A stretch of 60,283 bases of DNA from Azohydromonas lata NBRC 102462 (lineage in GTDB: Bacteria; Pseudomonadota; Gammaproteobacteria; Burkholderiales; Burkholderiaceae_C). The DNA is taken from positions 1 to 60,283 of the forward strand of contig NZ_BCTC01000034.1 in the NCBI RefSeq assembly GCF_001571085.1. Reading direction: 5' to 3'. The notes beneath the pieces were generated by a model. It did no database searches. It saw only the letters and a program-made list of their open reading frames with translations, and was not told the DNA's origin. Made by a program: the position numbers and the translations under genes. Positions 9,176 to 18,200 of the stretch are shown one piece after another (the first letter of the stretch is position 1; each line of letters begins with the position of its first letter).

Positions 9176-9646
9176 ATGCCTGCTTCCAAAGACAAGCAAA
9201 AGACCCCCGGCCTGGATCAGAGCTGCCTGCAACACCTGCTGGGCTACCAGATCGCCCGCGCCGACGTGCCCACGCGCCGCGCCTTTGCCGAGCACATCGG
9301 CCGTCCGCTGGAGCTCAGCCCCGTGGAGTTCAGCTCGCTGGTGCTGCTGGCCTTCAACCCGGCCACCACACCCAAGCAGCTCGCCGAGGCGCTGGCCATG
9401 GTGGCGCCGGCCGTCACGGTGCTGCTGGACCGGCTGGAAAAGCGCGGCCTCATCGAGCGCGCACGCAGCGACAGCGACCGCCGCGCCCAAATCGTCTCGC
9501 TCACCGACGCGGGCCGCGAGCTCGCGCTCAAGGCGCACGCCCTGTCCATGGACATGGAGCGCGAGGTGCTGAGCGCACTCAGCGCGGCCGAGCGCGCCAT
9601 CCTCATCGAGCTGCTGCAAAAAGTCGCACGCGCCGCGCGGGCCTGA
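9176..9646 (+). CDS. MarR family transcriptional regulator
   Basis: This is a 156-residue winged-helix regulator. The DNA-binding part is TTPKQLAEALAMVAPAVTVLLDRLEKRGLIER followed by the wing SDSDRRAQIVSLTDAGRE, which is characteristic of MarR proteins. Helices on both sides form the dimer interface. Family members usually repress adjacent or divergent genes and are released by small phenolic ligands, which fits a genome rich in aromatic catabolism. The ATG at 9176 is directly downstream of a TACACT -10-like element, so its mRNA may be leaderless. The likely target is the divergent YbhB gene or the promoter region itself. Confidence 0.9.
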   Translation: MPASKDKQKTPGLDQSCLQHLLGYQIARADVPTRRAFAEHIGRPLELSPVEFSSLVLLAFNPATTPKQLAEALAMVAPAVTVLLDRLEKRGLIERARSDSDRRAQIVSLTDAGRELALKAHALSMDMEREVLSALSAAERAILIELLQKVARAARA

Positions 9647-9730
9647 AGCGCCGGCCGGCGTTACGTGCGTATACGATCTACCATTCGCAGCGCTTCGGCT
9701 TGAGCCGAATCAAACCGCGCGGCGGCCGCG

Positions 9731-10411
9731 GTGCTCACCATGGCCGCCATGCGGCGCGCCCCAAGCGCCGGCTTTTCCCTACCTGCAGTGACTACCGTGA
9801 CCTCCCCTTCCCGCGCCCTGCTCATGCACCGCCACCGCGACGACGTGATGGCGCTGCTCACCGGCTCGCTCTTCCTGTCCTTCGGCCTGATCTTGTTCCG
9901 CAAGGTGGGCCTGCTCACCGGCGGCACGGCGGGCATGGCCTTCCTGGGCCATTACGCCTCGGACTGGTCCTTCGGCGCCTGGTTCTTCGCCATCAACCTG
10001 CCCTTTTACGTACTGGCCTGGCGTCGCAAGGGCATGGAGTTCACGCTCAAGACCCTCGTGTGCGTGAGCGCCATTTCGGTGCTCAGCGAATGGCTGCCGC
10101 GCTGGATAGGCATAGAGCATGTGGAGCCGCTGTTCGCCGCGGTGATGGGCGGGCTGCTCATGGGCTGCGGCATGCTGGTGCTGTTTCGCCACCAGGCCAG
10201 CGTGGGCGGCCTGGGCATCCTGGCGTTGGTGCTGCAGGAGCGCGGCAAGGTCAATGCCGGCACGTTTCAAATGGCGGTGGATGCCTGCATCGTGCTGGCC
10301 GCGCTGGCCGTGGCCGACGTGCAGCGCGTGGCGCTGTCGGTGCTGGGTGCCGTGATGCTCAACCTGGTGCTGGCGCTCAACCACAAGCCCGGGCGCTACA
10401 TGGCGGCCTGA
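9731..10411 (+). CDS. YitT family membrane protein
   Basis: This polytopic membrane protein of up to 226 residues belongs to the YitT (formerly DUF161) family and has about five hydrophobic segments (GSLFLSFGLILF, GTAGMAFLGHYA, FGAWFFAINLPFYVLA, FAAVMGGLLMGCGMLVLF and the C-terminal LSVLGAVMLNLVLAL). GLLTGGTAGMAF and QASVGGLGILA are typical family motifs. The true start is uncertain: GTG 9788 or the internal ATG before HRHRDDV would give a form closer to usual homologues, because the first 25 residues are not hydrophobic or conserved-looking. It is followed by a methyltransferase gene 26 bases downstream. Substrate unknown. Confidence 0.85.
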   Translation: MLTMAAMRRAPSAGFSLPAVTTVTSPSRALLMHRHRDDVMALLTGSLFLSFGLILFRKVGLLTGGTAGMAFLGHYASDWSFGAWFFAINLPFYVLAWRRKGMEFTLKTLVCVSAISVLSEWLPRWIGIEHVEPLFAAVMGGLLMGCGMLVLFRHQASVGGLGILALVLQERGKVNAGTFQMAVDACIVLAALAVADVQRVALSVLGAVMLNLVLALNHKPGRYMAA

Positions 10412-10437
10412 GGGCGCAACCACCGGAGCCTCTGGCC

Positions 10438-11064
10438 ATGACTGGCACGCCTTCCTGGTACGACCGGCACGTCCTGCCCTACTTGGTGGACTTCGCCTGC
10501 GGCCTGTCACCCGTCGCGCGGCAGCGGCGCAAGATCGTTCCGCTGGCCACCGGGCGGGTGCTGGAGATCGGGATCGGCACCGGGCTCAACCTGGGCTTCT
10601 ACGACCCGGGCAAGGTGCGGCAACTGGTGGGCATAGACCCGGCGAGCGAAATGCACGCCCTGGCGCGCCGGCGCAGCCGCCGCCTGGGTTTGCCGGTGGA
10701 GCTGCTGCAGCTTTCGGCCGAGGCGCTGCCCGTGCCGTCCGGCAGCTTTGACACGGTGGTCTGCACCTACACGCTGTGCTCCGTGTCGGACCCGCAGCAG
10801 GCCTTGCGCGAGATGCGCCGCGTGCTGCGCCCGGGCGGGCGGCTGCTGTTCGCGGAGCACGGCCTGGCGCCGGACGCACGCGTGGCGCGCCGGCAGGCGC
10901 AACTGGAGCCCTACTGGCGCCGCCTGGCCGGCGGCTGCCATCTCACCCGCGACGTGCCCCGGCTGCTGGCGCAGGCCGGCTTCTCGGCACGCATGGAAAG
11001 CGGCTACGTCGCCTGGCCCAAGATGCTGACCTTCAACTTCGTCGGCCAGGCCACCGCGGCCTGA
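10438..11064 (+). CDS. Class I SAM-dependent methyltransferase
   Basis: This is a 208-residue cytosolic methyltransferase with a Rossmann fold. Motif I is VLEIGIGTGLNLGFY, motif II GIDPASEM, motif IV SFDTVVCTYTLCSVSD, and the post-motif ALREMRRVLRPGGRLLFAEHG is like that of UbiE/phospholipid-type methyltransferases. The substrate cannot be told from sequence; small lipophilic or phospholipid substrates are typical of this subgroup. ATG 10438 is the first start after the YitT stop, and the two genes are close enough to share a transcript with the small gene that follows. Confidence 0.88.
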   Translation: MTGTPSWYDRHVLPYLVDFACGLSPVARQRRKIVPLATGRVLEIGIGTGLNLGFYDPGKVRQLVGIDPASEMHALARRRSRRLGLPVELLQLSAEALPVPSGSFDTVVCTYTLCSVSDPQQALREMRRVLRPGGRLLFAEHGLAPDARVARRQAQLEPYWRRLAGGCHLTRDVPRLLAQAGFSARMESGYVAWPKMLTFNFVGQATAA

Positions 11065-11113
11065 CGCGCGCCAAGCCGGCGCCACCCGGCCCGGCGCTTG
11101 CCGGCAGCAACGC

Positions 11114-11437
11114 ATGCTTTACCCGGTCACCCCGGACGGCCGCTATTTCGTGGTGCGCGGCCGCCTGTGGCGCTGCACCAATCCGCAGTTGGACGAGCCC
11201 AGGCGCCAAGGCCTCGTCTCGGAACTGATGCAGGCGCGCTCCGCGGTGCGCCGCGCCCTGCGCGACGCGGACCCGGCCGCGCTGGCTTCGGCGCGCCAGC
11301 GCGTGGACGCCGCCAAGGTGGCGCTCGGCGAACGCGGCCCGCCGTGGTGGAGCGACGGCGCGCCGGACCACAACCGGCGCCTGGTGCGCAACACGCCCTA
11401 CCGGGACTGGTTCGAGGCCCTGCAGGCGCCGGCGTGA
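11114..11437 (+). CDS. Conserved small protein of unknown function
   Basis: This is a 107-residue soluble protein. It starts with MLYPVTPDGRYFVVRGRLWR, has a helical Arg/Ala-rich middle (LMQARSAVRRALRD and RQRVDAAKVALGERGPPWW), and ends with a PDHNRRLVRNTPYRDWF segment. I recognise it as a small protein recurring in proteobacteria without an assigned function; the WWSDGAPDHNR part appears to be the most constrained. It follows the methyltransferase by 49 bases on the same strand and converges on the PPK2 gene. No catalytic motif is visible. Confidence 0.75.
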   Translation: MLYPVTPDGRYFVVRGRLWRCTNPQLDEPRRQGLVSELMQARSAVRRALRDADPAALASARQRVDAAKVALGERGPPWWSDGAPDHNRRLVRNTPYRDWFEALQAPA

Positions 11438-11456
11438 GCCGGCCGGGTCTGACCCG

Positions 11457-12638
11457 TCAAGCGCCGTTGCTGGCCGCCAGTTGGTCGTCCCCTCGGCTGG
11501 GCACCAGCGAGGGCCGGCCCACGATGAGCGGGTCCACCGGGCCTATGGCCTCCAGCGACTTCTGCGCATAGGGCATGCGCTGCAGCAGGTAGCGCATGGC
11601 GTTCAGCCGCGCGCGCTTCTTGCAGTCCGACTTGATCACGGTCCACGGCGCGTCGGAGGTGTCGCAGCTCAGGAACATGGCCTCCTTGGCGCGGGTGTAG
11701 TCGTCCCACTTGTCCAGCGAGGCCATGTCGATGGGGCTGAGCTTCCACTGCTTGAGCGGATGCGCCTGGCGCTCCTTGAAGCGGCGGCGCTGCTCGGCCC
11801 GGCTCACCGAGAACCAGAACTTGAAGAGGTGAACGCCTGAGCGCACCAGGTGGCGCTCGAACTCCGGCGCCTGGCGCATGAACTCCTCGTACTCCTGGTC
11901 GGAGCAAAAGCCCATGACGCGCTCCACGCCGGCGCGGTTGTACCAGCTGCGGTCGAACATCACGATCTCGCCGCGCGTGGGCAGGTGCTGGATGTAGCGC
12001 TGGAAGTACCACTGGCCGCGCTCGGTCTCGCTGGGTTTTTCCAGCGCCACCACGCGCGCGCCGCGGGGGTTCAGGTGCTCCATGAAGCGCTTGATGGTGC
12101 CGCCCTTGCCCGCGGCGTCGCGGCCCTCGAACAGCACCACCACGCGCTGCCCCGTTTCCTTCACCCAGGCCTGCAGCTTGAGCAGCTCCACCTGCAGCCT
12201 GTACTTCTGCTTCTCGTAGCTCTTGCGCGAGAGCAGGTTCTTGTAGGGGTACTTGCCCTCGCGCCAGCCGGGGGCGAGCTCGGTGTCGGGGTCGGACTGG
12301 TCCAGCGGCGCCGGATCGCGCTTGAACAGCGCCTGCCGCAGCACATGCACCTCGTCGGGCGAGGCGCCGTCTATGAGCGCACGCAACTCCTCATGCACTG
12401 CTTGCGCATCCGCCCCGCCGCGGGCGCGGCGCTCCAGCAGGTCCTGCACCACCAGGGTCTGCACCGTGCCGGCCTCGGAGGTGCCGCGCGCCACCCTGTC
12501 GTGCTCGACCCCGCGGTCGGTGAGCACGGGCACCGTGTCGCCGGCCTCCACGGCGCGCACCTTGGCGCCCGCGCGCCGGCGGCGCGACCCGTTGGCTTGG
12601 GAAGAGCTGGCAGCGTCGTGACGGGATTCCTGTGGCAT
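11457..12638 (-). CDS. ppk2: Polyphosphate kinase 2 family protein
   Basis: This is a 393-residue PPK2 enzyme, which transfers phosphate between polyphosphate and nucleoside di- or monophosphates. The catalytic core has Walker A at residues 172-180 (GRDAAGKGG), Walker B/lid segment MFDRSWYNRAGVERVMGFC, and the family motif FKFWFSVSRAEQRRRFKER. It ends with NAMRYLLQRMPY and a short tail. The N-terminal 115 residues are a less conserved Arg-rich extension, so the protein is longer than a minimal PPK2 (about 300 residues) but has a single domain. Class (ADP- or AMP-preferring) cannot be fixed here. The gene is not next to ppk1 or ppx. Confidence 0.93.
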   Translation of the reverse strand: MPQESRHDAASSSQANGSRRRRAGAKVRAVEAGDTVPVLTDRGVEHDRVARGTSEAGTVQTLVVQDLLERRARGGADAQAVHEELRALIDGASPDEVHVLRQALFKRDPAPLDQSDPDTELAPGWREGKYPYKNLLSRKSYEKQKYRLQVELLKLQAWVKETGQRVVVLFEGRDAAGKGGTIKRFMEHLNPRGARVVALEKPSETERGQWYFQRYIQHLPTRGEIVMFDRSWYNRAGVERVMGFCSDQEYEEFMRQAPEFERHLVRSGVHLFKFWFSVSRAEQRRRFKERQAHPLKQWKLSPIDMASLDKWDDYTRAKEAMFLSCDTSDAPWTVIKSDCKKRARLNAMRYLLQRMPYAQKSLEAIGPVDPLIVGRPSLVPSRGDDQLAASNGA

Positions 12639-12762
12639 GGCGAAGACGTTTCCTGGTCGTTGTCGTTACCGCGTCATCTTCGACCCGGCGCAGGCCCCCC
12701 TGTTTGAGGCGGGTCAATCCGGCAGGGGGCTGCGGGTCAGCCCTCGCAGCCGGCGGTACCCC

Positions 12763-12790
12763 AAAAAAGAGGGCCGGCAAGGGCCGGCCC
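12763..12790 (-). terminator. Rho-independent terminator after the PEP-CTERM gene
   Basis: On the minus strand an 8-bp perfect stem (GGGCCGGC with GCCGGCCC, four-base loop) is followed by TCTTTTTT. It lies 51 bases beyond the PEP-CTERM stop and before the PPK2 start, separating the two minus-strand genes. Confidence 0.85.
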
Positions 12791-12840
12791 AATCAACACG
12801 GCAGCCCGCTGAGCGCCGCCGCGTCGTTGCTCGAACGGTG

Positions 12841-14187
<1,347 letters not shown>

Positions 14188-14336
14188 TGGTCCACCTGCC
14201 GACTTCTTGTCTGGCCGGTGAAATACCGGCACTGCATGCAGCCATGGTGCGAGGTCGGTCTAGGGAAAGCGTGGATGGACTGTGAAGACTCTGTTACGCC
14301 TTTGTGTCGCAGCCTGACGTGTCTGTCGGCTGCCTT

Positions 14337-14933
14337 TCAGCGCTCGCGGGCGCTGCGCGGGTGAACGCCATGGAACGGCTTGGGCAGCTCTTGCGGGACG
14401 GCGGGGCGCAGAAAGGGATAGCGGCGCTGCAACTGCGAGCGCAACTCGTGTACGGATCGGCCAATGCGCCCGTGGCCGGTGTCCAGAACGAGGTGGGCGC
14501 TGCTGCGGTAGTGCTCGTCGCGCTGGCTGAAAAGCTCGTGCAGGCGCTGCAGCGGGTCGGCCACCTGCAGCAACGGGCGGCTCAAGTCGTGGCGCAGCCG
14601 CTCGTGCAGCGATTGCGGCGTGGCGTGCAGGTACACCACCGTGCCGGCGCCGCGCAGCGCCGCACGGTTGGCCTCGCGCAGCACCGAGCCGCCGCCGGTG
14701 GCCAGCACGCCGCGCACGCCTTGCGTGAGGTCCGTGATGACGGCGTGCTCCAGGTCGCGGAACGCCTGCTCGCCATGGCGGCTGAAGTACTCGCGTATGG
14801 GTACGCCGATGCGGCGCTCGATCTCGTGATCGCTGTCGTGGAAGGGCACGCCCAACTCGCGCGCCAGGCGGCGGCCTATGGTGGTCTTGCCGGCGCCGGG
14901 CATGCCCACCAGGCTGAGAAGAAAGGACGTCAT
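14337..14933 (-). CDS. aroK: Shikimate kinase
   Basis: This is a 198-residue P-loop kinase that converts shikimate plus ATP to shikimate 3-phosphate in chorismate synthesis. The visible motifs are Walker A GMPGAGKTTIGR, DSDHEIERRIG (shikimate-binding Asp), the GE-x-FR motif (HGEQAFRDLE), GGGSV, the lid Arg in LRHDLSRPLL, and DEHYR. The start is ATG 14933, just before TSFLLSLVG; the longer open frame is not conserved-looking. Unusually, no aroB follows, although aroK-aroB is the common arrangement in betaproteobacteria. The gene may therefore be a second copy or lie apart from the main aro locus. Downstream, on the same strand, is the PEP-CTERM gene. Confidence 0.9.
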   Translation of the reverse strand: MTSFLLSLVGMPGAGKTTIGRRLARELGVPFHDSDHEIERRIGVPIREYFSRHGEQAFRDLEHAVITDLTQGVRGVLATGGGSVLREANRAALRGAGTVVYLHATPQSLHERLRHDLSRPLLQVADPLQRLHELFSQRDEHYRSSAHLVLDTGHGRIGRSVHELRSQLQRRYPFLRPAVPQELPKPFHGVHPRSARER

Positions 14934-15056
14934 GGCTGCGGCATGGAGGCGGTGCGCCCGGGGGCACGGCGGGCCGCCCTGCGTTGAAACAAAAAACGGC
15001 CCGCCATTGTGCCTGCCCCGCACGCCACGCCGGCCCGCGCGGGCCGGTGCGCCGCT

Positions 15057-15761
15057 TCAGGACAGTCCGGTGACGGGCACGCAGGCGCCGTGCACGGCGC
15101 GCGCGGCGTCCGAGGCCAGAAAGCCCATGACCTGCGCCAGGTCCGCCGGCGCCACCCACAGCGACGGGTCGGCCTGCGGCATGTCGCGGCGGTTGTCCGG
15201 CGTGTCGATGATGCTGGGCAGCACGCAGTTGACGTTGATGCCGCGCCCGCGCAGCTCGCCGGCCATGGCCTCGGTCAGCCGCATCACCACGCTCTTGGAC
15301 GCCGTGTACGCCCCCATCTGCGCCACGCCGCGCTGCGCGCTGTGGGCGCCCACGTTGACCACCTTGCCGCTGCCGCGCTCCAGCATGTGCGGCACCACCG
15401 CGCGCACGGCGTGCAGCACGGTGCGGGCGTTGAGGTCCAGCAGCGCATCCCAGTCCGCCTCGGCCAGCTCGTGCACGGCCGGCCCCATGCGAAAGCCGCC
15501 GGCCAGGTTGCACAGCACGTCGATGCGGCCGAAGCGCTCCAGCGCCTGCCGCACCACGCCTTCCATGGCGCCGGGCCGCAGCAGGTCGGCCGCGGCGAGC
15601 AGCCGCTGCCCGCCGTCCTCGCCGAAAGCCTCGCGCAGCGCCTGCGCATCGAGGTCCACCAGCACCAACCGGTCGCCGGCCTCCATGAAATGCCGCGCCA
15701 CGGCGCGGCCCAAGTGGCCGGCGGCGCCGGTGATCAGCACGACACGGGCTGCAGGGCTCAT
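15057..15761 (-). CDS. SDR family oxidoreductase linked to phenylalanine hydroxylase
   Basis: This is a 234-residue short-chain dehydrogenase/reductase. It has cofactor motif TGAAGHLG, an acidic Asp after beta-2 (LVLVDLD, suggesting NAD(H) rather than NADP(H)), NLAGG, and the catalytic Ser-Tyr-Lys set with YTASK. The start ATG 15761 overlaps the phhA stop by four bases (ATGA), so the two are translationally coupled. Because the other two genes of the unit make and recycle the pterin cofactor, a dihydropteridine-reductase role (quinonoid dihydrobiopterin to tetrahydrobiopterin) is an attractive inference. An unrelated substrate is equally possible on sequence alone. Confidence 0.85.
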   Translation of the reverse strand: MSPAARVVLITGAAGHLGRAVARHFMEAGDRLVLVDLDAQALREAFGEDGGQRLLAAADLLRPGAMEGVVRQALERFGRIDVLCNLAGGFRMGPAVHELAEADWDALLDLNARTVLHAVRAVVPHMLERGSGKVVNVGAHSAQRGVAQMGAYTASKSVVMRLTEAMAGELRGRGINVNCVLPSIIDTPDNRRDMPQADPSLWVAPADLAQVMGFLASDAARAVHGACVPVTGLS

Positions 15762-16675
15762 TTCAGCGCTCCTTGCGCGCGGCCGGCGTGCCAGCTGCCG
15801 TTGCCGCGGGTGATGACGAGGTCGGTGTCCAGCACGTCGCCGGGGCAAAGCTCGGCCGCGCCGGACTGCTTTTCATACAGCGGCGCGAAGTCGATGCGCG
15901 CCAGCTCCAGCAACTGCTCCAGGTCGTCGATGACAAAGTAGCTTTCCTGGAAGTCGTCTATGCGGTAGCGGGTGCGCATGACGCGCTCCAGCTCGAAGCC
16001 GATGCGGTTGGGCGAGGCGCTGTCCAGCGCGAACACGCTTTCGGTGCTGGAAGAGGCGATGCCCGCGCCGTAGATGCGCAGCCCGTCCTTTTGGCGCAGC
16101 AGGCCGAACTCCACCGTGTACCAGTACACCCGCGCCAGCCGGGTGAGCTGGCCCAGGCGGTGCGCGCGCAGGCCGCCTTCGCCGTAAGCCTGGATGTAGT
16201 CGGCGATCACCGGGTTCATCAGCATGGGCACGTGGCCGAACACGTCGTGGAAGACGTCGGGCTCCTCCAGATAGTCCAGCTCGTGCGGCTTGCGAATGAA
16301 ATGGCCGGCCGGAAAGCGGCGGTGCGCCAGGTGCTCGAAGAACACCTCGTCCGGCACCAGCCCCGGCACGGCCACCACCTGCCAGCCGGTGCGGCGCATG
16401 AGCGCGTCCGACAGGCGGCGAAAGTCCGGAATCTCGTCGGCGCCAATGGGCAGCTCGCGCATGCCCTGCACGAACTCGTCGCAGGCACGGCCGGGCAGCA
16501 GCTTCATCTGGCGCTCGAACAGCGTCTTCCACACGGCATGTTCCTGCGCCGTGTAGCGCTCCCAGCCCTGGTCGATGGTCCAGTCGGGGCGCTGCGGCCT
16601 GCAGGCTTCTGCGGCAGCCAAACCGTGCTTCACGGCGGCGGGCGGGGCGTCGGGTCGGCTCAGCGTCGATTGCAT
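15758..16675 (-). CDS. phhA: Phenylalanine 4-monooxygenase
   Basis: This is a 305-residue monomeric-type aromatic amino acid hydroxylase: phenylalanine plus O2 plus tetrahydropterin gives tyrosine. The iron ligands are visible as His143 and His148 in FHDVFGHVPML and Glu189 in YWYTVEFGLL. GIASSSTES and the pterin-contact region (PGLVPDEVFFEHLA) also match. Length is normal for bacterial PhhA, which lacks the regulatory domain. The start is ATG 16675, giving MQSTLSRPDAPP. The gene sits 20 bases after phhB and overlaps the SDR gene; the divergent Lrp-type gene probably controls the three-gene unit. Confidence 0.96.
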   Translation of the reverse strand: MQSTLSRPDAPPAAVKHGLAAAEACRPQRPDWTIDQGWERYTAQEHAVWKTLFERQMKLLPGRACDEFVQGMRELPIGADEIPDFRRLSDALMRRTGWQVVAVPGLVPDEVFFEHLAHRRFPAGHFIRKPHELDYLEEPDVFHDVFGHVPMLMNPVIADYIQAYGEGGLRAHRLGQLTRLARVYWYTVEFGLLRQKDGLRIYGAGIASSSTESVFALDSASPNRIGFELERVMRTRYRIDDFQESYFVIDDLEQLLELARIDFAPLYEKQSGAAELCPGDVLDTDLVITRGNGSWHAGRAQGALK

Positions 16676-16695
16676 GGCGTCACTCCTTCGCTGCT

Positions 16696-17007
16696 TCAGC
16701 GCGCCACCGCAGCGACGGCGGCCAGCGCGCGCTCGGCGGCGCGGGCCAGCTCCACGTCCAGCTCGGTGAGGCCGCCCGCGTCGTGCGTGGTCAGCGTCAC
16801 GGCGACGCGGTTGTAGACGTTGCTCCACTCCGGGTGGTGGTTGAGCCGCTCGGCAGCCAGCGCCACCTGCGCCATGAAGCCGAAAGCCTGCACGAAATCA
16901 TCAAAAACGAATTCGCGGCTGAGCGTGCCGCCACGCCGGGCGTCGAACTGCCAGCCCGGCAGCGTGCGGGAAAGCGACGCGATGGCGTCGGGGCCGAGTG
17001 TGCGCAT
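16696..17007 (-). CDS. phhB: Pterin-4a-carbinolamine dehydratase
   Basis: This is a 103-residue dehydratase that removes water from 4a-hydroxytetrahydropterin, the product left by phenylalanine hydroxylase. The family signature is complete: [25 protein letters not shown] with the catalytic His pair and the Thr-His-Asp end. It is the first gene of the phhB-phhA-SDR unit, with start ATG 17007 after an AGGAGACACC stretch (GGAG at good spacing). Its promoter must lie in the 146-base divergent region shared with the Lrp gene. Confidence 0.95.
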   Translation of the reverse strand: MRTLGPDAIASLSRTLPGWQFDARRGGTLSREFVFDDFVQAFGFMAQVALAAERLNHHPEWSNVYNRVAVTLTTHDAGGLTELDVELARAAERALAAVAAVAR

Positions 17008-17085
17008 GCAGGTGTCTCCTGTGTCTTCAACGGGATGCGCCGTCTTCGGTCGCGGCGCCTTGGGAAAGACTGTAGAGACGGTGGG

Positions 17086-17141
17086 GCGCAGTTTTTCTGC
17101 AAACTTCAGGCGCCAATCCCTGCCAAGCGCAGTTTTCCTGC
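17086..17141. promoter_or_regulatory. Two dyad operators for the Lrp-type regulator (phhB/lrp divergent promoter)
   Basis: Two near-identical sequences, GCGCAGTTTTTCTGCAA at 17086 and GCGCAGTTTTCCTGCAA at 17127, lie 41 bp apart, close to four helical turns. Each holds a GCAG-N5-CTGC dyad with a T-rich centre (17088-17100 and 17129-17141), the general form of Lrp/AsnC sites. The second ends 12 bases before the regulator start codon. Confidence 0.65.
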
Positions 17142-17153
17142 AAGACTGAATCC

Positions 17154-17636
17154 ATGACAGACGCTTTCAAGCTCGATGCGCTGGACCGGCGCATCCTGGC
17201 CGCGCTGCAGTCCGACGGCCGCATCACTTACGACGACCTGGCCGCGCGGGTGGGCCTGTCCGCCTCGGCCACGCTGCGCCGCGTCAAGCGCCTGGAGGAA
17301 GCCGGCGTGATACGCGGCTACGCCGCGCTGGTGTCGCCCGCCCGCGTGGGGCTGGGCCTCACGGCCTACATCAACGTGCACATGGAAAAGCGCAGCGACG
17401 CCGGCAAGCGCAGCCCCATGGACGACTTCACCGCCGCCGTGCAGAGCTGGACCGAGGTGGTGGAGTGCGTGTCCCTGACCGGCGAAATGGACTATTTGCT
17501 GCGCGTGGTCGTCACCGACATGGCGCACTACTCGCGCTTCGTCATGGACACGCTGCTGCGCCATCCCAGCGTGAAGGACGTCAAAACCAGCTTCGTGCTG
17601 GACCACGTCAAGGAAACGACCGTCGTGCCGGTCTGA
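17154..17636 (+). CDS. Lrp/AsnC family transcriptional regulator
   Basis: This is a 160-residue regulator. The N-terminal HTH is [50 protein letters not shown]. The C-terminal part is a RAM effector-binding domain with [20 protein letters not shown]. It diverges from phhB-phhA-SDR, and the region between has two repeated dyads at a four-turn spacing. Regulation of phenylalanine breakdown, with an aromatic amino acid as effector, follows from the setting and from PhhR-like or AsnC-like precedents; it is an inference. ATG 17154 is the only sensible start. Confidence 0.92.
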   Translation: MTDAFKLDALDRRILAALQSDGRITYDDLAARVGLSASATLRRVKRLEEAGVIRGYAALVSPARVGLGLTAYINVHMEKRSDAGKRSPMDDFTAAVQSWTEVVECVSLTGEMDYLLRVVVTDMAHYSRFVMDTLLRHPSVKDVKTSFVLDHVKETTVVPV

Positions 17637-18200
17637 AGGGCCCACCCGCCCGCCGCCACAACGCTTGGGCGAATCACGCCGTGACGATCGTATCCATTTG
17701 ATAAATCGACTGGACGTCTGCGGTACGCAGCCCGGGCGCTGCCGGGCCCGTCACAGGGCACCCATCCGGCCGGGCAGCGCTTGGCGGGCCCTTTGAGCCG
17801 GGCTGTTCGCGGGAACTGCGTCACGCCCGTTGCACGCCGGCAAATCCGGGCGCTTGCGTGGGGCGCCTTGCCCATGGCATGCGGGCCGTCACCCCAGGGC
17901 GCGGACAGCGGAATGACATTCGGAAACAGGTCCCGTACAGCCTCCCCGCGCCTTTCCGAAATACAGCATGTCTCGCTTGAAAACAGGCCAGCGGACGCGG
18001 CAGGCGGCGCACCAGGCGCTGCGCAACCGCGGCTCACGCAGCCTGTGGTCAACGGGGGTTGTGCTTTAGCGAGGGAGTGAGCGCGGAGTAGCGCTCCTGT
18101 GATGCGCCGGTCCGGAAGTTTTGGACCGGCGCTTTTTTTTGTGCCGACGCGGGCGATGGCCGGGCGCTGGAGGTTGGAAGCGGCTTGGTGAAAATTCAGC
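17637..18200 (+). ncRNA. Protein-free region ending in a strong terminator: candidate small RNA or long 3' UTR
   Basis: No credible protein gene lies in these roughly 560 bases, yet they end with a strong plus-strand intrinsic terminator at 18104-18140 that does not serve the convergent Bug-type gene on the other strand. The nearest plus-strand gene, the Lrp regulator, stops 468 bases earlier. So either that mRNA has a very long 3' UTR or an independent RNA starts inside. The stretch 18060-18100 can form GCGCGGAGTAGCGC-type local structure. It does not match features I know of 6S RNA, tmRNA, RNase P RNA, 4.5S RNA or the cobalamin riboswitch. RNA ends are unknown; the interval given is only the region. 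Confidence 0.35.
18104..18140 (+). terminator. Strong Rho-independent terminator
   Basis: A perfect 10-bp stem (GCGCCGGTCC with GGACCGGCGC, nine-base loop) is followed by eight T residues on the plus strand. There is no T run on the other side, so it works in the plus direction only. Confidence 0.92.

Noticed and set aside
14188-14336. Sigma-54 promoter for the PEP-CTERM gene (TGGC...TGC pattern).
   Set aside because: Spacing between the GG and GC elements is off by one base and the -24 box is poor.
17781-18080. 99-codon frame with TTG start ending just before the strong terminator.
   Set aside because: No ribosome site, biased composition typical of random GC-rich frames, no family features. 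Kept as possible RNA instead.
17700-18100. Considered as 6S RNA, RNase P RNA, tmRNA or a cobalamin riboswitch.
   Set aside because: I could not find the conserved cores of any of these by reading; only a general RNA candidate is supported.
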